Part shown: one piece after another, positions 8,071 to 17,232 of the stretch | How positions within the stretch are numbered: the stretch's first letter is position 1 | Layout: the number at the start of each line of letters is the position of its first letter | NCBI GenBank assembly: GCA_964625575.1 | Contig: CAZVBQ010000009.1 | Location: 34,879-98,878, forward strand | Direction of reading: 5' to 3' | Length of the DNA stretch: 64,000 bases | DNA from: UTCHB3 sp964625575 | GTDB taxonomy: Bacteria > Bacteroidota > Ignavibacteria > Ignavibacteriales > Ignavibacteriaceae | Program-made: the position numbers and the translations under genes | Notes under the pieces: generated by a model | The model's input: only the letters and a program-made list of their open reading frames with translations | What the model was told of the DNA's origin: nothing | Database searches by the model: none

Positions 8071-8106
8071 CATACTCCATACTCTACACTCTACACTCTA
8101 CACTAA
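8071..8106 (-). repeat. Right arm of the inverted repeat around the S23 gene
   Basis: Begins at the base after the S23 stop codon. Read on the minus strand it is TAGTGTAGAG followed by further TGTAGAG and TATGGAG words, mirroring 7664-7695. Confidence 0.8.
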
Positions 8107-8131
8107 AAATAAACCGTTCATCACTAAAACC

Positions 8132-8162
8132 CGAAAATCCCATCCCACACGGGTAATTTTCG
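8132..8162. other. Hairpin upstream of the DUF5916 gene
   Basis: CGAAAAT (8132-8138) with CCC pairs with GGG and ATTTTCG (8156-8162). It lies between the S23 cassette and the next gene and could be a weak terminator or leader structure. Confidence 0.35.
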
Positions 8163-8223
8163 TACAACTATTTTAATCTCTCCGGGTCTAAACCTCTAGA
8201 ACACAAACAGGAACCGCAACCAT

Positions 8224-10872
8224 ATGAGAAGAGCAGCATTACTTTTCTTTGTTTTAATCGCCGCCGGACAGGCTTTTGCCGGTGGAACAAAAGGATCTAA
8301 AGAGATCAAGATCTCAAGAATGAATTCACCCGTGGAGGTGGATGGCAAACTGAATGAAGCCGTATGGCAGAACATGCCGGTGCTTGAGTTCTATCAGCGC
8401 GACCCCGAGGAGGGAAAGCCTTCAACCCAGAAAACCGCGGTGAAGGTGACATATGACGACGAGGCTTTTTACCTGGGTGCTTACTGCTACGACAGTGAAC
8501 CCGACTCAATCGTGACCGTTCTGGCAAGGAAAGACCAGTGGGTGCAGTCAGACTATTTCATGGTTTTCCTCGATCCGTACTTCGATAAGAGATCCGGATA
8601 CTATTTCTACGCCACTCCGAGCGGCTCTGTAGGTGACGGAACCCTTTTCAATTCCGACTGGGATGAAAGTTCATGGAACGGAGTATGGGAAGCCAAAACC
8701 CAGCGTGTTGGAGACGGTTGGACCGTTGAAATGCGCATCCCTTTCTCTCAGCTCAGGTTTAACAAACGCCCTGACATGACCTGGGGTATTAACTTCAAAC
8801 GGAATATTTCGAGAAGAAATGAAGAAACCTACTACATTCTAATCAAAAAGAATGAAAGCGGCTTCGTTTCAAAATTCGCTGAATTGACAGGTTTCGATGA
8901 GATTGGTTCAAATACCAATTTCGAGGTGCTGCCTTACATGGTACAGAAAGCACAGTATTTGATCCACGACCAGAACGACCCTTTTTACAAAAGCAGTCAG
9001 TATAAAACCACTTTTGGAGCGGATATGAAGTGGGGCATCAACAGTAACCTTACACTTGACATGACTGTTAATCCAGATTTTGGACAGGTGGAAGTGGATC
9101 CCGCTGTTCTGAATCTCTCCGCTTATGAAACATTTTACGAGGAGAAGCGCCCCTTCTTCATTGAGGGGTCGAACCTTCTTTCCTTTGGTTACGGCGGATC
9201 GAACAACAACTGGGGTTTCAATTGGGGCGGACCCGACATGTTTTACTCAAGAAGAATCGGCAAGGCACCTACCGGTCCGGCAGCCGATGGTGACTTCGTG
9301 GATTATCCGACCGAAACACAGATAATCGGCGCCGCAAAACTAACCGGTAAGATCGCCGATGGATGGTCGATCTATGCCCTGGATGCAGTGACCAACTCGA
9401 TGAACGCCCGTTCGTACACAAACGGTCTGACATCAACAAAGCAGGTTCAACCGCTATCAAATGCAACTGTGTTCAGAACCTTGAAAGAGTTTGATCAGTC
9501 ACGTTACGGACTCGGATTCATGGGTACATCCATGATCCGGAAGTTTGATGACGGGTCACTACGCGAAAACTTCAGCAGCAATTCATACGCTACAGGAGTT
9601 GACGGCTGGATCAACCTTGATTCCGCGAAGATCTATGTGGTGAACGGCTATTTTATCACCTCCGGCGTGAACGGAAGCAAGGAATTTATCAACGATCTTC
9701 AGAACAGTTCGATACACTTCTTCCAGAGACCGGATATGAAGACTCAAAGGCTTGACCCCGACGCCACTTCACTTAATGGATGGGCGGGAAGAGTGACCTT
9801 CAACAAACAAGAGGGTGAGTTTTACGTTAATGCCGCGATCGGCGCCATTTCACCCGGGTTTAACGTAAACGATCTTGGTTTTGCCGGGAAAACCGATGTG
9901 GTGAACGCCCACCTGGTATTGGGAATTCGTAACTACAAGGAAGATTCTTTCTCGCGCTCAAGGAGTATCTACGTTGCTCATTACAGGTCGTTCAATTTCG
10001 ACGGTGAATCAGAAGGTAACGGCTTATTCACGACGGGGAGCATGAGACTCAAGAATTTCTACTCCCTTAGATACAACTTTGGATATGAGTTTGAGAGACT
10101 TAATACCAGACATACCCGTGGCGGTCCATCCGCGAAAATGCCTGCCGGATTCAACGGTGCAGTAGGCTTCTCATCCGATCAGAGCCGTGCCCTGACAGTT
10201 GATGGTGATTTCTATTACGGTGGCGACGACCTCGGAAGCAGATACTATAATATTCAGCTTGGTGGCTCATGGAGAGCAAGTGAGGCTCTTAGGCTCACAA
10301 TCTACCCCGGCTATGAGATGAATTTCGACAAAACCCAGTGGGTGGCAAATGTTGACGATGCCGCTGCAACAAAAACCTACGGCACAAGACACGTGTTCGG
10401 ATATCTCGATCAGAAAACACTCTTCGCGACCATCCGTCTCGACTATACATTCACCCCGACGATGAGCCTCCAGCTCTTCGCGCAGCCCTTCATTTCGATC
10501 GGAAAATATTCGGAATTGAAGGAGCTCGACAGGGAAAAACAGATGGATTATACTGTTTACGGTACAAAAGGGACCTCGATCAGCTACGATGAAGCCAATG
10601 GTGAATATGTGATCGACCCCGGTACCGGAAACAGGTTCGCGATCGAGAACCCTGACTTCAACTTTAAGTCGCTCCGCCTGAACATCATCTATCGCTGGGA
10701 GTTCCTCCCCGGTTCAACCTTTTTCTTGGTGTGGACTCACGACAGAACAAACTTTGACAATCCGGGTCAGTTCCAGCTCGGCAAGAGCTTCGCCAACCTG
10801 ATGGAGTCGGAATCGAACAACATCTTCGTGGCAAAGATCACCTACTGGTTCAACGCCGCTAAATTCCTCTAA
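8224..10872 (+). CDS. DUF5916 outer-membrane protein with N-terminal carbohydrate-binding-like domain
   Basis: An 882-residue exported protein: signal peptide to about residue 20 (LFFVLIAAGQAFAGG), then a family-9-type carbohydrate-binding-like domain (about 40-230) with VDGKLNEAVWQN and KVTYDDEAFYLGAYC, then a long region typical of DUF5916 with NLSAYETFYEEKRPFFIEG. The C-terminal 500 residues look like a transmembrane beta barrel (many alternating aromatic strands) and end in an aromatic residue-rich strand (ITYWFNAAKFL). The family is common in Bacteroidota and Ignavibacteria; a role in binding or taking up large substrates is suspected but unproven. Monocistronic; followed by an inverted repeat that probably ends transcription. 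Confidence 0.85.
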   Translation: MRRAALLFFVLIAAGQAFAGGTKGSKEIKISRMNSPVEVDGKLNEAVWQNMPVLEFYQRDPEEGKPSTQKTAVKVTYDDEAFYLGAYCYDSEPDSIVTVLARKDQWVQSDYFMVFLDPYFDKRSGYYFYATPSGSVGDGTLFNSDWDESSWNGVWEAKTQRVGDGWTVEMRIPFSQLRFNKRPDMTWGINFKRNISRRNEETYYILIKKNESGFVSKFAELTGFDEIGSNTNFEVLPYMVQKAQYLIHDQNDPFYKSSQYKTTFGADMKWGINSNLTLDMTVNPDFGQVEVDPAVLNLSAYETFYEEKRPFFIEGSNLLSFGYGGSNNNWGFNWGGPDMFYSRRIGKAPTGPAADGDFVDYPTETQIIGAAKLTGKIADGWSIYALDAVTNSMNARSYTNGLTSTKQVQPLSNATVFRTLKEFDQSRYGLGFMGTSMIRKFDDGSLRENFSSNSYATGVDGWINLDSAKIYVVNGYFITSGVNGSKEFINDLQNSSIHFFQRPDMKTQRLDPDATSLNGWAGRVTFNKQEGEFYVNAAIGAISPGFNVNDLGFAGKTDVVNAHLVLGIRNYKEDSFSRSRSIYVAHYRSFNFDGESEGNGLFTTGSMRLKNFYSLRYNFGYEFERLNTRHTRGGPSAKMPAGFNGAVGFSSDQSRALTVDGDFYYGGDDLGSRYYNIQLGGSWRASEALRLTIYPGYEMNFDKTQWVANVDDAAATKTYGTRHVFGYLDQKTLFATIRLDYTFTPTMSLQLFAQPFISIGKYSELKELDREKQMDYTVYGTKGTSISYDEANGEYVIDPGTGNRFAIENPDFNFKSLRLNIIYRWEFLPGSTFFLVWTHDRTNFDNPGQFQLGKSFANLMESESNNIFVAKITYWFNAAKFL

Positions 10873-10880
10873 TTTTCTTC

Positions 10881-10951
10881 ACAGGAAGCATAAAAGGATA
10901 GAAGGAATAAAAGAAATCCTTCTATTCCTTTTATTCTTCTGTTCTTCCTGT
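10881..10951. repeat. Long imperfect inverted repeat after the DUF5916 gene
   Basis: Left arm 10881-10913 (ACAGGAAG, AAGGATAGAAGGAATAAAAG) and right arm 10918-10951 (CTTCTATTCC, TTTTATTCTTC, CTTCCTGT) are inverted relatives with a loop of only a few bases. It could act as a terminator and is made of the same kind of short degenerate words (GGATAGAA, GGAATAAA) as the other repeats. The remaining bases up to 11089 show nothing else. Confidence 0.65.
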
Positions 10952-11089
10952 AAAAATCTGAACCAACTTCACCCAACCGTTGTTATAACATTTATTGAGC
11001 AAGTTTTATTGCCGTCAATCATTTAGTTATTGCGCAAAGCGTTTAGAATTAAGAACTTGCAAACTGCTTTTTAGAAATTCCGGTAGAGA

Positions 11090-12835
11090 ATGAAGAACCT
11101 CAGGTCACTGAAGAAATATTTCGCACGATACAAAGCCGCTTTGATTGGCGGTGTTTTGTTCATTTTGATCTCCAACCTTTTCAGCGTGTATGTCCCCTTG
11201 ATCATAAAGGACTCACTTAATGATCTGCAGAAGGGGATAATTGAAGAGAAACTCGTGCAGTACGCCCTGCTGATCGTTGGGTCTACCCTAATATCCGGTA
11301 TCTTCCGTTTCATGATCCGTCAGACGATCATAGTGATCTCCCGTAAAATTGAGTACGACCTCCGTCAAGACTTCTGGGAGCACATCCAGAAACTTTCATA
11401 CAGGTTCTTCCAGAACCACTCCACCGGAAACCTTATGGCTCATGCCACGAACGATGTCAGCGCGGTCAGAATGTTCATCGGTCCCGCGGTGATGTACTCT
11501 ATCGACACGTTTATAAGAATGATCATTGTGGTAACCATAATGTCAATGATCAGTTGGGAAGTGACGATGTGGAGTCTGATACCACTTCCGCTTCTTTCAT
11601 TTCTTGTTTACAAAGTCGGGAAGAAGGTTCACAAGCGGTTTACCCTTATTCAGGAGAAGTTCTCTGATATTACAACAAAAGCGCAGGAAAACTTTTCTGG
11701 CATCAGGGTTATCAAATCGTATGTCGCGGAAGAGCGTGAAATAGAAGATTTTGAGCGTTTGAACCGTGAGTACCTCACACGGAACATGAGTCTTGTGAGG
11801 GTTCAGGCACTTTTCCAGCCTACACTTTTCCTTCTTACGGGGCTCTCTGTTATAATCGCGATCCTCACGGGCGGTTCGATGGTCATCAATGGCACGCTAA
11901 TGATAGGTGATGTCACGGCTCTCGTGATGTACCTTGGTATCCTGATCTGGCCCATGATAGCGTTCGGTTGGGTGATCAACATCATTCAGCAGGCTGAAGC
12001 CAGCATGGCGAGGCTGAACAAAATACTCGCCGAGAAATATGAGATCGAGGATGTGGCGGATGAGAAGAGCGTTTTGAATCAGGTAAAGGGGGATATTGAG
12101 CTCAAAAATGTTTCATTCAGGTACAAGGAAGACCTCCCTTGGGTGTTAAAGAATCTTGATCTTAAGATACCTGCCGGACACTCACTCGCCCTGATGGGTT
12201 CGACCGGAAGCGGAAAAACGACTCTGATCAACCTGATACCAAGATTATTTGACGTTACTGAAGGGGAAGTGTTGATCGACGGTGTGAATATAAAGGATAT
12301 TTCGCTCGGCACACTCAGAACCGCGATCGGATTCGTGCCCCAGGAGGCGTTTCTATTCTCCGACTCGATCAGAAATAACATTACCTACGGAAAACCCGGA
12401 ATCACAGAGCAGGAAGTGATGCGGAAGGCGGAGATCGCGCAGTTCTCAAAGGATGTGCTGCAATTCCCTGCAGGGTTCGATACCGTGGTAGGTGAGAGAG
12501 GTATAACCCTTTCCGGTGGTCAGAAACAGAGGGCAGCCCTCACCCGGGCACTCATAACCGAGCCCAGAATTCTGATACTTGACGATTCATTCTCCGCGGT
12601 TGACACCCACACCGAGGAGGATATACTTCAAGGACTTAGAGGTTTTATGAAAGACAGAACCACCATCATGGTGAGCCACAGGGTATCAACAGCCAAGGAT
12701 GCCGATAAAATTGTGGTACTTGACAAGGGAAGAATTGCCGAGCAGGGCACGCACGAAGAATTGATTGAACTTAACGGGATCTACGCGGGTATCTACAGCA
12801 GACAACTGCTCGAACAGGAAATCGAAGAAATATAA
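11090..12835 (+). CDS. ABC exporter half-transporter, subunit with degenerate Walker B
   Basis: A 581-residue type IV ABC half-exporter: six membrane helices in about residues 1-310, then a nucleotide-binding domain with Walker A GSTGSGKTT, signature LSGGQ, Walker B ILILDD and H-loop SHR. The residue after the Walker B aspartate, normally the catalytic Glu, is Asp. In known heterodimeric exporters (BmrCD, TM287/288) exactly one subunit carries such a change. The partner two genes downstream has the Glu but an altered signature, so the pair should form one standard and one degenerate ATP site. First gene of a tightly spaced three-gene operon. Substrate unknown; drugs or lipids are usual for the family. 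Confidence 0.92.
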   Translation: MKNLRSLKKYFARYKAALIGGVLFILISNLFSVYVPLIIKDSLNDLQKGIIEEKLVQYALLIVGSTLISGIFRFMIRQTIIVISRKIEYDLRQDFWEHIQKLSYRFFQNHSTGNLMAHATNDVSAVRMFIGPAVMYSIDTFIRMIIVVTIMSMISWEVTMWSLIPLPLLSFLVYKVGKKVHKRFTLIQEKFSDITTKAQENFSGIRVIKSYVAEEREIEDFERLNREYLTRNMSLVRVQALFQPTLFLLTGLSVIIAILTGGSMVINGTLMIGDVTALVMYLGILIWPMIAFGWVINIIQQAEASMARLNKILAEKYEIEDVADEKSVLNQVKGDIELKNVSFRYKEDLPWVLKNLDLKIPAGHSLALMGSTGSGKTTLINLIPRLFDVTEGEVLIDGVNIKDISLGTLRTAIGFVPQEAFLFSDSIRNNITYGKPGITEQEVMRKAEIAQFSKDVLQFPAGFDTVVGERGITLSGGQKQRAALTRALITEPRILILDDSFSAVDTHTEEDILQGLRGFMKDRTTIMVSHRVSTAKDADKIVVLDKGRIAEQGTHEELIELNGIYAGIYSRQLLEQEIEEI

Positions 12836-12846
12836 GGAGCCGGACA

Positions 12847-13857
12847 ATGTCACAGATAAAGATCGCTTTCTTCGAAATAGACGGAGAAGAGAAAAAGTTT
12901 GTAAGACGCAGATTTGATAAGAACTACATACTTGAATTTCATAAAGAACCACTGACCGTAAATAATCGTGACCTCGCCAAAGACGCTGATGTGATCTCGG
13001 TGTTCATTTATTCAAAAATGACCGAAGCAGTGATGGGGAGTCTTCCAAAACTTAAACTGATAGCCACCCGCAGCACGGGGTTCAATCATATTAACCTCGA
13101 CGCGGCTCAAAAAAGGGGAATTTCGGTTTGCAACGTCCCCTACTACGGTGAGAACACTGTGGCGGAACACACTTTCGCCCTTATACTGGCACTTTCGCGC
13201 AACCTGCACAGGGCCTATGTCCGCTCGATCCAGGGAAATTTCTCATTGGAAGGGTTGAGGGGGTTTGATCTTAAAGATAAAACCATCGGCATAATTGGCG
13301 CGGGCAGTATCGGCACTCACGTAATCAAGATGGCGAAAGGCTTCGGGATGAACATTCTGGTGTTTGATCCGGTGCAGAACCACATCCTCGAGGAGATACT
13401 CGAGTTCAAATACGCCTCGCTTGACGAATTGCTGACAAACTCTGATATAATCTCCCTTCACTGTCCGTACAATGAGAACACCCACTATTTGCTAAACATG
13501 GACAACATCGGGAAGGTGAAGAAGGGTGCCCTCTTCATCAATACCGCCAGGGCGGGTTTGATAGAACCTTCGGCGCTTTATCACGCGATCGACACCGGGA
13601 TTTTCAGTGGCGCGGGACTCGATGTTTTCGAAGGTGAAGACCTTGCCGCTGAAGAGAACCAGATGCTCTCGAAAAACGTCTCGCCGGCTGAAATGGAAGC
13701 ACTTCTTAAAAGAAATATCCTTCTGAGGAAGGAAAACGTAATTATCACCCCTCACATCGCTTTCGACTCGATCGAGGCGGTCGAGAGGATCCTTGATACC
13801 ACCGTGAACAATATTAAATCGTTCTACGGTGATGAAAAATACTATAAGATCATATAG
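12847..13857 (+). CDS. D-2-hydroxyacid dehydrogenase (D-lactate dehydrogenase-like)
   Basis: The 336-residue protein has the NAD-binding motif GIIGAGSIGTHV and the catalytic trio of the D-2-hydroxyacid dehydrogenase family: Arg in NTARAGLIEP, Glu in GAGLDVFEGE and His in ITPHIAFDS. The reaction would be NADH-dependent interconversion of a 2-oxoacid and a D-2-hydroxyacid; lactate is the likeliest substrate from similarity to LdhA, but this is not certain. It starts 11 bases after the first ABC subunit, with AGGAG in front, and ends 6 bases before the second, so all three are surely co-transcribed. Why a dehydrogenase lies between the two halves of an exporter is unclear. Confidence 0.88.
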   Translation: MSQIKIAFFEIDGEEKKFVRRRFDKNYILEFHKEPLTVNNRDLAKDADVISVFIYSKMTEAVMGSLPKLKLIATRSTGFNHINLDAAQKRGISVCNVPYYGENTVAEHTFALILALSRNLHRAYVRSIQGNFSLEGLRGFDLKDKTIGIIGAGSIGTHVIKMAKGFGMNILVFDPVQNHILEEILEFKYASLDELLTNSDIISLHCPYNENTHYLLNMDNIGKVKKGALFINTARAGLIEPSALYHAIDTGIFSGAGLDVFEGEDLAAEENQMLSKNVSPAEMEALLKRNILLRKENVIITPHIAFDSIEAVERILDTTVNNIKSFYGDEKYYKII

Positions 13858-13863
13858 GAACCG

Positions 13864-15651
13864 ATGGCAGCCAAAGCACACTCAGATGATGAAATATTAG
13901 GTAAAGCGTACGACTCCAGGTTGATGAAGAGGCTTCTCGAGTTCGTGAAGCCTTACAAAAAATACGTGGTTCTCGCCATACTCTTGAACGTACTTGTCGC
14001 GGGTTTGGGTCCACTCCGCCCGTGGCTGACCAAAGTCGCGATCGACGACAAGATAATGAACAAAGACTATAACGGTCTTATTCTTCTCTCGCTCGGGTTG
14101 TTTGGAGCGCTCGCGGTTCAGGCGGTGATCCAGTATGTTTTAACCTATTACACCCAGTTGCTCGGTCAGAAGACGATCCTCGATCTCAGGAGCAGGCTCT
14201 TCCGGCACACACAGAAGCTCGCGGTGAGCTTCTTCGACAAGACGCCGATCGGAAGGCTGGTAACCAGGGTTACGAACGATGTCGAGTCGCTTAACGAGCT
14301 CTTCACTTCCGGAATTGTCATGGTTTTCAGCGATGTTTTTATCATACTCTGGATTCTCGGATTCATGTTTTTCATCGACTGGGAACTGGCACTGATAACA
14401 CTTTCAGTGTTGCCGCTTCTAATCTACGGTACATTCCTTTTCAGAAAAAAGGTTCGCGAATCATACCGCGATATCAGGATGTACCTGGCGAGGCTCAACT
14501 CTTACATGCAGGAGCATATCACGGGTATGAGTGTTACCCGGCTCTTCAACAAAGAGAACGAGGAAGCCAAAACATTCGCGAAGATCAACGGTGATCACAG
14601 GGATGAGAACATCAGATCTGTGTTCTATTACGCGGTGTTCTTCCCTGGGGTAGAGTTGATCTCAGCTGCGGCAATCGCCTTGATAATCTGGTATGGCGGA
14701 GGTGAAGTGCTGCAGAAGCACATCTCACTCGGCGTGCTTTTTGCTTTTATTCAGTACACCGAAATGTTTTTCAGACCGATCAGGGATCTCTCTGACAAAT
14801 ACAATATCATGCAAACGGCGATGGCATCATCAGAGAGAATATTCTCGCTGCTGGATGATCAGACCATGATCCAAAATCCCGCAAACCCCAAACCGCTTAA
14901 AGAAGTAAAAGGGAAAATAGAATTTGACAATGTCTCTTTCGCGTACAACGATAACGACTATGTCCTTAAAAACATCTCCTTCTCCATAGATCCCGGTGAC
15001 ACGGTTGCTATCGTGGGTGCCACGGGTGCCGGAAAAACCAGCATTATAAATATTCTTACCCGTTTTTACGATATCAACAAGGGAAGTATCAGGGTTGACG
15101 GGGTGGATATCCGGGAAGTTGACAAAAGGGATCTCCGCAAAAGAATATCGATAGTGTTGCAGGATGTTTTCCTTTTCTACGGTACTATCAAGTCGAACAT
15201 CGGCATGAATGATCCTGAGATAACCGATGAGATTATTGAAGCATCCTCCCGCCATGTTGGCGCGCACAGGTTTATTGAGAAACTCCCCGGCAGGTATGAC
15301 GAGCCTGTAAAAGAGAGGGGTGCCACACTTTCAGTGGGCCAAAAGCAGCTTGTTTCTTTTGCCCGGGCTTTGGCACATGATCCTCAGATTCTTATACTTG
15401 ACGAGGCAACCTCGAGCGTGGATACTGAAACCGAGAAAATGATACAGGCCGCCATAGACACACTTCTTGAAGGAAGAACGGCGATAGTTATAGCGCACAG
15501 GCTTTCAACCATTAGAAATGCCGACAAGATCATAGTTATGCACAAAGGTGAGATCAAAGAGATGGGTACGCACGAAGAGCTTCTCGAGAAGAGAGGGTTA
15601 TACTTCAAGCTGTATCAGCTTCAGTACAAAGATCAGGAGATCGCCGCCTAA
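13864..15651 (+). CDS. ABC exporter half-transporter, subunit with altered signature motif
   Basis: A 595-residue half-exporter with six predicted membrane helices followed by an ATPase domain: Walker A GATGAGKTS, signature LSVGQ (second Gly of LSGGQ changed to Val), Walker B ILILDEATSSVDT with the catalytic Glu, and H-loop AHR. The altered signature would face the degenerate Walker B of the first subunit, matching the asymmetric ATP sites of heterodimeric exporters. AGGA precedes the ATG. Last gene of the operon; a strong terminator follows 10 bases after the stop. Confidence 0.92.
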   Translation: MAAKAHSDDEILGKAYDSRLMKRLLEFVKPYKKYVVLAILLNVLVAGLGPLRPWLTKVAIDDKIMNKDYNGLILLSLGLFGALAVQAVIQYVLTYYTQLLGQKTILDLRSRLFRHTQKLAVSFFDKTPIGRLVTRVTNDVESLNELFTSGIVMVFSDVFIILWILGFMFFIDWELALITLSVLPLLIYGTFLFRKKVRESYRDIRMYLARLNSYMQEHITGMSVTRLFNKENEEAKTFAKINGDHRDENIRSVFYYAVFFPGVELISAAAIALIIWYGGGEVLQKHISLGVLFAFIQYTEMFFRPIRDLSDKYNIMQTAMASSERIFSLLDDQTMIQNPANPKPLKEVKGKIEFDNVSFAYNDNDYVLKNISFSIDPGDTVAIVGATGAGKTSIINILTRFYDINKGSIRVDGVDIREVDKRDLRKRISIVLQDVFLFYGTIKSNIGMNDPEITDEIIEASSRHVGAHRFIEKLPGRYDEPVKERGATLSVGQKQLVSFARALAHDPQILILDEATSSVDTETEKMIQAAIDTLLEGRTAIVIAHRLSTIRNADKIIVMHKGEIKEMGTHEELLEKRGLYFKLYQLQYKDQEIAA

Positions 15652-15661
15652 AATATTCAAT

Positions 15662-15694
15662 AATGCCGCGATAAACCTCTTTTATCGCGGCATT
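15662..15694 (+). terminator. Intrinsic terminator after the ABC exporter operon
   Basis: A perfect 14-bp stem (AATGCCGCGATAAA / TTTATCGCGGCATT) with a five-base CCTCT loop, followed by a pyrimidine-rich run. It separates the exporter operon from fbp. Confidence 0.88.
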
Positions 15695-15781
15695 TCCCCC
15701 TTTCCGCTTCTTTTCTTCTCTCCCAAGTATTATATTACAGCAGATCAATAAAATTTATATACATACGGAGATACAATTAAC

Positions 15782-16813
15782 ATGTCGCAAACCCCTTTTA
15801 TGACCCTCGAGCGGTACATTATCGAGCAGGAGCGGAAGCACCCTGAGGCAACCGGAGCCCTTTCGAGGATACTCTCAGACCTTTCGATAGCCGCTAAAAT
15901 AATTTCAAGAGAAGTGAACAAAGCCGGACTCGTTGAGATACTCGGCTTTACCGGTGATACCAATGTTCATGGCGAATCGGTTAAAAAGCTCGATATTTAC
16001 GCCCACGATATGCTCTTCAAGGCGATGGATCATGGTGGCCAGCTCTGCATTATGGCATCGGAAGAGGAAGAAGACATCATTCATATCCCACACCACTTCG
16101 AAATAGGGAAGTACGTGCTTCTATTCGATCCCCTTGACGGATCATCGAATATCGACGTGAATGTGAACATCGGAACCATATTCAGCATCTATAAAAGAGT
16201 TTCTGAAGGAGACGGGCCAGGTACACTCGACGACTGCCTCCAAAGGGGCGTTGAGCAGGTTGCCGCGGGTTACGTGATATACGGTTCTTCAACGATGCTG
16301 GTTTACACCGTTGGTGAAGGGGTGCACGGATTCACTCTTGATCCCTCGATCGGAGAGTTCATCCTCTCCCATCCCGATATGCGGATCCCCGAAAAAGGGA
16401 AGATATACAGCATTAACGAAGGAAATTACAAGTACTGGCACCCCGGACTAAAGAAATATATCAAATGGCTTCAGGAAGAGGAAAAAGAAACGGGCAGACC
16501 CTACTCGACCCGGTATATCGGTTCGATGGTCGCGGATGTTCACAGAACACTTCTGTATGGCGGTATATTTATGTATCCTGCCGACAGCAGAAACCCGAAA
16601 GGGAAATTAAGGCTGATGTACGAGTGCAATCCGATGTCGATGATCATTGAGGCCGCCGGAGGCAAGAGTATTGATGGTTACAGCAGGGTGTTGGAGAAAA
16701 AACCACAGTCGCTGCATGAAAGGTGCCCGATCTTCATCGGCAGCCCATACGATGTCGATAAAGTCGCGAAATTCATAGCAGACACAGACGCGGAGCTGGA
16801 GAAGACGATTTAA
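15782..16813 (+). CDS. fbp: Class I fructose-1,6-bisphosphatase
   Basis: At 343 residues it matches class I FBPase over its whole length: GFTGDTNVHGESVKKLD, the metal-binding acidic stretch SEEEE, the signature LLFDPLDGSSNID, NEGNYKYW, TRYIGSMVADVHRTL and the terminal LHERCPIFIGS. It removes the 1-phosphate of fructose 1,6-bisphosphate, the committed step of gluconeogenesis. It follows a terminator and so has its own promoter in the about 90 bases upstream. Its TAA stop is followed at once by a word repeat. Confidence 0.97.
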   Translation: MSQTPFMTLERYIIEQERKHPEATGALSRILSDLSIAAKIISREVNKAGLVEILGFTGDTNVHGESVKKLDIYAHDMLFKAMDHGGQLCIMASEEEEDIIHIPHHFEIGKYVLLFDPLDGSSNIDVNVNIGTIFSIYKRVSEGDGPGTLDDCLQRGVEQVAAGYVIYGSSTMLVYTVGEGVHGFTLDPSIGEFILSHPDMRIPEKGKIYSINEGNYKYWHPGLKKYIKWLQEEEKETGRPYSTRYIGSMVADVHRTLLYGGIFMYPADSRNPKGKLRLMYECNPMSMIIEAAGGKSIDGYSRVLEKKPQSLHERCPIFIGSPYDVDKVAKFIADTDAELEKTI

Positions 16814-16965
16814 GAGAAGTGTGAACTGTGAGCTATGAACTGTGAAGTTTTTGTGTGAGGTATGATCCGCCTTTGGCGGTATGAAGTATGAGGTATGAAC
16901 GATTCATACATCATACTTCATACATCATACAATTTTACTTCAGCCTTCACTCCGCCGCAGGCGGA
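16814..16965. repeat. Word-repeat element with inverted arms and two TCCGCC palindromes
   Basis: Left part (16818-16900) repeats GTGTGAA / GTGAGCT / GTATGAA / GTATGAG words; right part (16903-16931) is the inverted type (CATACATCATACTTCATAC). Palindrome copies lie at 16867-16879 (CCGCC-TTT-GGCGG) and 16951-16965 (TCCGCC-GCA-GGCGGA). The element occupies the whole gap between fbp and the convergent small gene, and the latter's TGA stop is embedded in its edge. Confidence 0.8.
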
Positions 16966-17232
16966 TCACACTTTAACCGTTTTCAGTTTCTCGGCGATCA
17001 GCGCGGCGAGGTTCTCCCTGGTGATGCCCTGGATGGTGAATTTGCCGTTAAGAAGCATCACTGAAGGTTCATCACCCTGTTTATTAACATACTTGAAGAG
17101 AACGTATCCGAGGCGGTGTCTGTCGTTTGCCACGGGGAGATAGTCTTTCAACTCTTCTGCAATGTTGTAAACCTGTTTTTCGAGTGAATCAGCCGGGAAT
17201 TCAAGTGTTTTTGGTCCGGGAAGTGTAGTCAT
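16966..17232 (-). CDS. Small conserved-looking protein of unknown function
   Basis: An 88-residue protein without signal peptide or membrane segment. It has an amphipathic helix (EKQVYNIAEELKDYLP), a DRHRLGYVLFKYVNK segment and a strand-rich middle. I recognise no family. Codon use matches the flanking housekeeping genes and the coding frame ends exactly where the word repeat starts (last codons GTT AAA GTG TGA blend into the repeat), so the original C-terminus may have been altered. Convergent with fbp. The ATG is followed by a plausible N-terminus (MTTLPGPKTLEF). Confidence 0.55.
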   Translation of the reverse strand: MTTLPGPKTLEFPADSLEKQVYNIAEELKDYLPVANDRHRLGYVLFKYVNKQGDEPSVMLLNGKFTIQGITRENLAALIAEKLKTVKV

